From Clostridia bacterium (GTDB lineage: Bacteria > Bacillota_A > Clostridia > Peptostreptococcales > JAAYPU01), in contig JAKSCF010000128.1 in NCBI GenBank assembly GCA_022360735.1, forward strand, positions 1 to 12,215: a stretch of 12,215 nt of DNA, given 5' to 3'. Within the stretch, counting starts at the first letter, position 1; each line of letters begins with the position of its first letter. A program made the translations under genes and the position numbers. Below the pieces are notes generated by a model, which did no database searches, had not been told where the DNA came from, and worked only from the letters and a program-made list of their open reading frames with translations. Below are positions 7,275 through 12,215 of the stretch, piece after piece.

Positions 7275-7337
7275 TTGAAATTTCCCCTAATACTGAATGT
7301 GAACCTAAATTATTCATGATAAACAATCTAGATTATC

Positions 7338-7373
7338 TTAAAAATGAAGACGGGTTGCCCCGTCATTTTCATT
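7338..7373 (-). terminator. Intrinsic terminator after apt
   Basis: On the minus strand a GACGGG-GCAA-CCCGTC hairpin (7349-7364) has a GNRA-type tetraloop. A second helix, AATGAA with TTCATT (7343-7348 and 7368-7373), extends it across a 3-nt bulge, and the stem runs into a TTCATTTTT tract. It lies 23 nt beyond the apt stop. It should end the scfB-to-apt transcript and separate it from relA. Confidence 0.8.
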
Positions 7374-7395
7374 GTTAAATTATAAAACGTTTTAT

Positions 7396-7914
7396 TCAAT
7401 ATTGCAATAATGATTTCACATTATATTGTGTCAATTTTTTTCTTCCTTCTAAATCCATTAATTCTATCAACACTAAAACACCTACAACTTCGCCACCTAA
7501 TTGCTCCACTAATTTAATAGTAGACAATAATGTACCTCCTGTTGCTAATAAGTCATCAACAATTAATACTTTTTGTCCTTTTGAGATGGCATCCTTGTGC
7601 ATTTCTAACGCATCACTGCCATATTCTAAATCGTATTCAAAACGAACGGTTTCATATGGTAGTTTTCCAGGTTTTCTGACAGGAATAAACCCCTTTTTTG
7701 CAGCATATGCCAAAGGCGTACCAAAGATAAATCCTCTTGATTCCGGGCCAACGATCAAATCAAAATCAATAGAATTCGATATTTTTTTCATTTCATCTAT
7801 GGCAATAACAAAAGCTTCATTGTCTTGCAATAATGTAGTAATATCTCTAAACAGTATCCCTTTCTCTGGAAAATCAGGAATATTTCTTATCTTTTCTTTT
7901 AGGTTGATTTTCAT
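7396..7914 (-). CDS. apt: Adenine phosphoribosyltransferase
   Basis: APT converts adenine and PRPP to AMP in cytoplasmic purine salvage. The 172-residue protein has the family length. It shows IPDFPEKGILFRDIT (12-26), GPESRGFIFG (56-65) and the PRPP-binding loop VLIVDDLLATGGTL (116-129). The ATG at 7914 is preceded by AGGGGG at about 8 nt, in a purine-rich leader that also contains a run of nine A. It lies 81 nt downstream of secDF; in related genomes recJ often lies in this gap, and it is missing here. An intrinsic terminator follows. Proximity to relA is common in Firmicutes and links purine salvage to (p)ppGpp, but that link is context, not evidence. Confidence 0.97.
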   Translation of the reverse strand: MKINLKEKIRNIPDFPEKGILFRDITTLLQDNEAFVIAIDEMKKISNSIDFDLIVGPESRGFIFGTPLAYAAKKGFIPVRKPGKLPYETVRFEYDLEYGSDALEMHKDAISKGQKVLIVDDLLATGGTLLSTIKLVEQLGGEVVGVLVLIELMDLEGRKKLTQYNVKSLLQY

Positions 7915-7995
7915 TGTACGTCCCCCTATTTTTTTTTAATAATTCTACAAAATACTTGTTATTCCTTCTTTTAAATTAATTTACCTGTCCCTATT

Positions 7996-10173
7996 TTACT
8001 TTCCTGCATATTTGGGTTTATTGATCAGTTTATTTAAATGATACCATACAGGACTTGCAATAAATATAGAAGAATATGTTCCGGACAAAACACCTGCAAT
8101 AAGCGGTAAAGTAAATTCTTTTATAGACTCTACACCAAAGATATATATACAAACTATGGCTACCAAAGTGGTAGCAGAAGTATTAATGGATCTGCTGAGG
8201 GTTTGATTGATACTCATATCTACAATTTTAGCAAATTTAATCTTTTTGTTTATTCTAAGGTTTTCTCTTATCCGATCAAAAACAACTATGGTATCATTGA
8301 TGGAATAACCTACTACAATCAATATCGCTGCAATAAAGGGACTATTAATGGGTATCCTAAAGACAGCGTAAAATACAATCATCATACCGATATCGTGCAA
8401 TAAAGCAATAATAGCAGCAACGGCAAATTTTATCTCAAATCGTATTGCAATGTATATTAACATTCCAATACTTGCTATTAAAACAGATATAAGCGCTTTT
8501 TCACGAATTTCATTACCGATAGAAGGACTAAACTGATCAGCTGCCAACAAATCTTCTTGGGTTAAATTATATGCTTTGGCAACATCATCGAATATTTGTG
8601 TTCTTTCGGCATTGTTCAAAGATTTTTTTGTTTTTATCATGACTTCTTGTCTTTCATTACCTACATGAACAATGCTTTCACTTAAGTCATATTCCTTGAT
8701 AACATCTTTAATTTCATCGACTTCTACTTGATGGTTCATATTGATATGAATCATAGTCCCACCGGAAAAATCAATACCAAGATTAAAGCCTCCAAATGAA
8801 CCAACTAACAAACCAACCACAATAATCACTACAGATATGCTGTACCATTTTTTCGTATTCTTTATAATTTGTATGTTAAATTTGCTCTCATTAACACCAA
8901 AGTATTGTGGTTGATTAAATCCCGGTATATATGAAAAAACTGTAAGGAATAATCTTGTAATGAATACTGCCGTAAATAAGCTGACCAATATACCGATCAT
9001 CAATGTTATAGCAAAGCCTTTGACCGGTCCTGAACCAAATTGATATAACACAACACCTGCAATTAAAGTGGTTACATTGGCATCTAAGATGGTTGTCATT
9101 GCTCGTTTAAATCCGGAATTAACCGAAACTCTAATGGATTTTCCATTTCTTATTTCTTCCTTGATTCTTTCAAATGTGATGACGTTAGCATCTACTGCCA
9201 TACCTATGGATAAAATCAATCCGGCAGCTCCCGGTAAGGTTAGTACCGCATCAAATCCGATTAAAATCCAAATGACGGTTAATATATACAACAGTAACGC
9301 GATACTCGCTGAAAGTCCGGGCAATCGATAGTATACCACCATAAATATCAGAATAAGAGCAATACCCACTATTCCGGCAAGCACACTTTGATTCAAAGAA
9401 TTCACGCCAAGGGTTGGTCCTATAACAGATGTTTGTATTTCTTCCAGATTAACAGGTAATGCCCCGCCTCTTATGAGAGCTGCCAGAGTAGCTGCTTCAT
9501 CAATTGTAAACCTGCCTTTTATGACTGCATTACCATCTCTAATTTCTTCATCGACTTCAGGTGCAGAAATGACTTCTCCATCCAGTACAATATAGATTAT
9601 TTTGGGTACTATTTTTTCTTCATAGTTTGGGTCGCTACGATGGGGGGAAGGGATCTTACTCATTCTGCTGGTCGCTTCTTGAAAAGCGTCTGCACCCTCA
9701 CCTGTCATTTCTAAAGCAACAGATGGTACGTTGGGATCGTCTTGCTGATATGTAATACCTGCATTTTTCACATCCTTACCGGTTAAAATCACTTGGCCGG
9801 TATAATCTACAAACTCTAACTGAGCCGTTTTTCCGATGGAATTAATCGCTTCAGATGCATTTTTCACACCCGGTAAGTCTATACGAATTCTTTTTTCCCC
9901 TTCAATGATGACATTGGGTTCAGAAAGTCCCATGGCATTGACACGTCTTTCAATAACTTGCTGGGTCTGATTCATCAGTTCTTTTAATTCTTCCCCCTGT
10001 GCGTCCGTCACAGCTTCTAAAACAACATATACGCCGCCTTTTAAATCCAATCCAAGCTTCATTTGTTTATTGATAGGTTCTATCTCCAAACTGCCTGCTT
10101 GAAAACCTGTAACCGAAATCGTCCAACCTACTGCAATTAAAATAATAAGTAAAATGACTAATACTTTTTTCAT
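7996..10173 (-). CDS. secDF: Fused SecD-SecF protein-export membrane protein
   Basis: SecDF uses the ion gradient to help SecYEG pull preproteins across the membrane. The 725-residue chain is a natural SecD-SecF fusion. The SecD half (about 1-415) has an N-terminal membrane segment (3-22), the motif GLDLKGGVYVVLE (41-53), a large extracellular P1 domain, GGALPVNL (236-243), and the membrane motif GMAVDANVITFERIKEE (324-340) whose D328 is the likely ion-coupling residue. The SecF half (about 440-725) has a membrane segment (445-463), FNLGIDFSGGTMI (463-475) and VGYSINDTIVVFDRIREN (621-638) with D627. Twelve membrane segments are expected. The ATG overlaps the stop of the upstream gene as ATGA, implying coupled translation. 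The two halves are continuous, with no stop or frameshift at the junction (about 415-440). Confidence 0.97.
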   Translation of the reverse strand: MKKVLVILLIILIAVGWTISVTGFQAGSLEIEPINKQMKLGLDLKGGVYVVLEAVTDAQGEELKELMNQTQQVIERRVNAMGLSEPNVIIEGEKRIRIDLPGVKNASEAINSIGKTAQLEFVDYTGQVILTGKDVKNAGITYQQDDPNVPSVALEMTGEGADAFQEATSRMSKIPSPHRSDPNYEEKIVPKIIYIVLDGEVISAPEVDEEIRDGNAVIKGRFTIDEAATLAALIRGGALPVNLEEIQTSVIGPTLGVNSLNQSVLAGIVGIALILIFMVVYYRLPGLSASIALLLYILTVIWILIGFDAVLTLPGAAGLILSIGMAVDANVITFERIKEEIRNGKSIRVSVNSGFKRAMTTILDANVTTLIAGVVLYQFGSGPVKGFAITLMIGILVSLFTAVFITRLFLTVFSYIPGFNQPQYFGVNESKFNIQIIKNTKKWYSISVVIIVVGLLVGSFGGFNLGIDFSGGTMIHINMNHQVEVDEIKDVIKEYDLSESIVHVGNERQEVMIKTKKSLNNAERTQIFDDVAKAYNLTQEDLLAADQFSPSIGNEIREKALISVLIASIGMLIYIAIRFEIKFAVAAIIALLHDIGMMIVFYAVFRIPINSPFIAAILIVVGYSINDTIVVFDRIRENLRINKKIKFAKIVDMSINQTLSRSINTSATTLVAIVCIYIFGVESIKEFTLPLIAGVLSGTYSSIFIASPVWYHLNKLINKPKYAGK

Positions 10174-10691
10174 TGATTAACCTCCTTTGCAGTTTCTTTA
10201 TAAACTTTAGACCATTTTATATACCTGTTAATAATGCTTTGAATCATCTCTTCATCTTTTTCTGAAAAATCTCTAACTATTTTATAAGGGTTTCCCATGA
10301 CTACAGAATTATCCGGTATCACTTTACCCGGTGGAATCAGAGTGTGTGCTCCAATAACCACATTGCTGCCTATTATGGCACCATCTAATACAATAGCGCC
10401 TATTCCCACCAAAACATTATCTCCAATTGTACAGGCATGTACCACAGCATTGTGCCCAACAACGGTATTTTCTCCAACAATGACAGGGTATTCTACCGAT
10501 GTGTGAAGGGTACAATTATCTTGTATATTAGAATTTTTACCAATTCGAATAACATTGACATCGCCTCTAACCACAGTATTGAACCATATATTTACATTTT
10601 CTCCAATCTCAACATCCCCAGCTATCAAAGCATCCGCTGTATAAGATGAAGTGCTGATTTTGGGTTTCATACCTTCAACCTCAAGTATCAT
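10170..10691 (-). CDS. Gamma-class carbonic anhydrase-like left-handed beta-helix protein
   Basis: A 173-residue protein with hexapeptide repeats that build a left-handed beta-helix (about 20-130), expected to form a trimer. The three metal-binding histidines of gamma carbonic anhydrases appear as H63 (in DNCTLH), H80 and H85 (in VVGHNAVVH), with the partner residues R43 and D45 (in RGD) and Q57. The acidic loop with the proton-shuttle glutamates of the archaeal Cam enzyme is absent, so it is a CamH/YrdA-type member; carbon dioxide hydration is possible but not proven for this subgroup. Ferripyochelin-binding or acetyltransferase names are older alternatives. I chose the ATG at 10691 over the one at 10706 because AGGAGG lies 6 nt before the former and would fall inside the coding region of the latter. 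It starts 19 nt after scfB and overlaps secDF by 4 nt. Confidence 0.92.
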   Translation of the reverse strand: MILEVEGMKPKISTSSYTADALIAGDVEIGENVNIWFNTVVRGDVNVIRIGKNSNIQDNCTLHTSVEYPVIVGENTVVGHNAVVHACTIGDNVLVGIGAIVLDGAIIGSNVVIGAHTLIPPGKVIPDNSVVMGNPYKIVRDFSEKDEEMIQSIINRYIKWSKVYKETAKEVNQ

Positions 10692-10710
10692 AGGTTTCCT
10701 CCTCATTTTT

Positions 10711-12060
10711 TTAATTACTGAGTTCTGCTTTAATTCCTATAGCACATTCTATTCTCTTCTTTTCCATCTCACACCCTAACTCATGAGGCTTTAATATATC
10801 ACCATTCATATTGTAAGCGTTAGCATGACAGCCTCCGCTACAATAAAATTTAGCCCAACAATTTTTACACTGCTCTTTGCTATAAATGTGCGCAGCATTA
10901 AAAGTATTATACCATTTATTTTGATAATTTTTTTCCAATACATTACCAATTTTAAATTTTTCGTCTCCAACAAACTGATGGCAGGGATATAAATCTCCAT
11001 CCGGAGCAACCGCTAAATATTCTGTTCCCGCACCGCAGCCCGAAATTCTTTTTATAACACAGGGACCTTGGTCCAAATCAATATTGAAATGAAAAAACTC
11101 AAACACCTTGTTATCTCGTGCACTTTCAATAAAATAATCGGCTAATTTACCATATTCAACGGATATATCAGCAAAATCATCCATACGGAGTGCATAGCCA
11201 ATGTCTTCGCTTACCACTACCGGTTCTACCGATACGTTTTTAAAACCTTGTTTTATTAAAAAAGTTACATCCTCCGAAAAGTCTAAATTTTCTTTGGTAA
11301 ATGTTCCTCTTACATAGTAGAGCTTGTCTTGTCTTTTATTTACAAAATTTTTAAAGTTATCAATAATCAAATCATAAGTCCCTTGGTCATTCCATGTACG
11401 ACGCATATTATCATTCACTTCCGGACGACCATCTATGCTTAATATAACATTCTCCATATGTTCATTGATATAGTCTGTTTTGGAATCATCCAAAGATAAA
11501 CCATTGGTTGTAATAGTGAACCTAATATTTTTATTATATTCTTTCTCAATTTTCCGTCCATATGCTACTAATTCCTTTACCACATCGAAATTCATAAGAG
11601 GTTCTCCACCGAAAAAGTCAACCTCCAAATTTCTACGGCTTCCTGAGTGTTCCATTAAAAATTTCAATGCCTTTTTTCCCACTTCTAAAGACATCAGTTC
11701 TCTTGTGCCTTGAAATGAGCCTTGAGATCCAAAGCAGTACTTGCATTTCATATTGCAATCATGAGCAACATGCAAACACAGCGCCTTAACAACAGGCTTT
11801 TTATCATAAATGATTTCATCCGTAATATGTGAATCATCAGAAAAAAGTAATTTTTCTTTTTGTAAATACCGAATATCTTCTAAAGCTTCATTGATTTCTT
11901 TTTCATCATATTTCCCATTCAATTCATCTAATAAGTCAACTTGCTCATTTGGTTTATAATAATCTAGGATGTCATAAATGATTTCATCTACAACGTGTAC
12001 GGCACCACTGTTAACATCCAGAACGATATATTTATCTTTAAATGTATATTTATGAAGCAT
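10711..12060 (-). CDS. scfB: SCIFF peptide radical SAM maturase (thioether-forming)
   Basis: ScfB-type enzymes install a thioether crosslink in SCIFF, a small Cys-rich ribosomal peptide of Clostridia, using S-adenosylmethionine. The 449-residue protein starts with a RiPP-recognition-like region (about 1-75), including YIVLDVNSGAVHVVD (11-25), a signature of this family. The radical SAM cluster is C102, C106 and C109 (CNMKCKYC), followed by FFGGEPLMNF (149-158). The C-terminal SPASM domain matches the canonical spacing: C342-x12-G-x4-C360, then C398, C401, C407, C411 and C430, plus C334 upstream, giving ligands for two auxiliary 4Fe-4S clusters. The site GGGAGG lies 7 nt before the ATG. It heads the visible operon; its substrate gene scfA should lie immediately upstream, outside the window. 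The related seven-Cys sactionine and quinohemoprotein maturases are less likely because of the N-terminal match. Confidence 0.95.
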   Translation of the reverse strand: MLHKYTFKDKYIVLDVNSGAVHVVDEIIYDILDYYKPNEQVDLLDELNGKYDEKEINEALEDIRYLQKEKLLFSDDSHITDEIIYDKKPVVKALCLHVAHDCNMKCKYCFGSQGSFQGTRELMSLEVGKKALKFLMEHSGSRRNLEVDFFGGEPLMNFDVVKELVAYGRKIEKEYNKNIRFTITTNGLSLDDSKTDYINEHMENVILSIDGRPEVNDNMRRTWNDQGTYDLIIDNFKNFVNKRQDKLYYVRGTFTKENLDFSEDVTFLIKQGFKNVSVEPVVVSEDIGYALRMDDFADISVEYGKLADYFIESARDNKVFEFFHFNIDLDQGPCVIKRISGCGAGTEYLAVAPDGDLYPCHQFVGDEKFKIGNVLEKNYQNKWYNTFNAAHIYSKEQCKNCWAKFYCSGGCHANAYNMNGDILKPHELGCEMEKKRIECAIGIKAELSN

Positions 12061-12215
12061 TCTCTTCCTCCCACGACTAAAGTATAATATAAAAATAAAT
12101 AGTTTTTACTGAACGAAGATATATTGTTAACTACAAGAGATATTTGGTATATAATTTGTAATGGAGAAATACTAGTTTTAATGGAGTGCAACGGAATTAA
12201 AACCAAAGGGTTGCA
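12061..12215 (-). promoter_or_regulatory. scfB upstream region, with a possible half terminator at the window edge
   Basis: No coding end of a SCIFF peptide is visible in any minus-strand frame. At the very edge the minus strand reads TGCAACCCTTTGGTTTTAATT. If the unseen bases continue the symmetry, this would be the 3' half of a hairpin with a T-run, that is, a terminator or attenuator after scfA; the outer half is off the window, so this is only a guess. TGCAAC (12210-12215) also pairs with GTTGCA (12187-12192). A weak promoter candidate for scfB is TTCAGT, 18 nt, TATTAT, about 20 nt before the ribosome binding site. Confidence 0.3.

Noticed and set aside
7586..7939. 117-codon plus-strand open frame opposite apt
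   Set aside because: It is antisense to a fully conserved gene, lacks a ribosome binding site and shows no recognisable domain. The same holds for the other plus-strand frames, e.g. at 1121-1390, 9068-9331 and 5179-5406.
12061..12150. Strong promoter for scfB
   Set aside because: The -10-like TATTAT has only a poor -35 match (TTCAGT, 3 of 6), so it is mentioned as a weak candidate and not called as a promoter.
11988..12206. 72-codon minus-strand frame upstream of and overlapping scfB, considered as the SCIFF precursor
   Set aside because: It contains a single cysteine near its middle rather than six, starts at a TTG without a site, and overlaps the well-supported scfB start in another frame.

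Overview
This window looks like chromosomal DNA from an AT-rich, anaerobic Gram-positive bacterium of the class Clostridia. The evidence is the low GC content, strong AGGAGG-type ribosome binding sites, a T-box leader in front of an aminoacyl-tRNA synthetase, an anaerobic-type HemZ, and a SCIFF-peptide radical SAM maturase (ScfB), a family strongly associated with Clostridia. I cannot name the genus. Every gene I can support lies on the minus strand, so transcription runs from high to low coordinates.

Read in transcription order, the first block (12060 to 7396) is scfB, a gamma-class carbonic anhydrase-like protein, a fused secDF and apt, tightly packed and closed by an intrinsic terminator with a GCAA loop. 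The SCIFF precursor gene (scfA) should lie just beyond the right edge and is not visible. The second block (7274 to 2469) is relA/rel (ppGpp synthetase/hydrolase), dtd (D-aminoacyl-tRNA deacylase), a glyoxalase II-like metallo-beta-lactamase-fold hydrolase and hemZ, with gaps of 9, 13 and 32 nt. The third block starts at a near-consensus promoter (TTGACA, 18 nt, TATAAT) that overlaps the hemZ stop codon. It is followed by a T-box riboswitch, then hisS, then aspS, which runs off the left edge.

The most unusual part is between the T-box and hisS. A 283-bp foldback element with 28-bp terminal inverted repeats (26/28 identical) sits in the loop of the T-box intrinsic terminator, flanked by a 3-bp direct repeat. 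Removing the element and one repeat copy restores a compact terminator hairpin followed by a T-run. The element carries no credible gene; it folds into two further long arms, and it looks like a MITE or similar non-autonomous element. Because its ends pair with each other, the insertion may have extended the terminator stem rather than destroyed it.

A second point of interest is the T-box specifier region, which reads GACAC: an Asp codon (GAC) overlapping a His codon (CAC). The local pairing, the purine after GAC, and the variable T-box base (C, complementary to G73) all favour tRNA-Asp as the effector, although hisS is the first gene. Otherwise the genes are a largely conserved clostridial housekeeping neighbourhood linking translation, the stringent response, purine salvage and protein export. 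A recJ gene, often found between secDF and apt in related genomes, is absent here.
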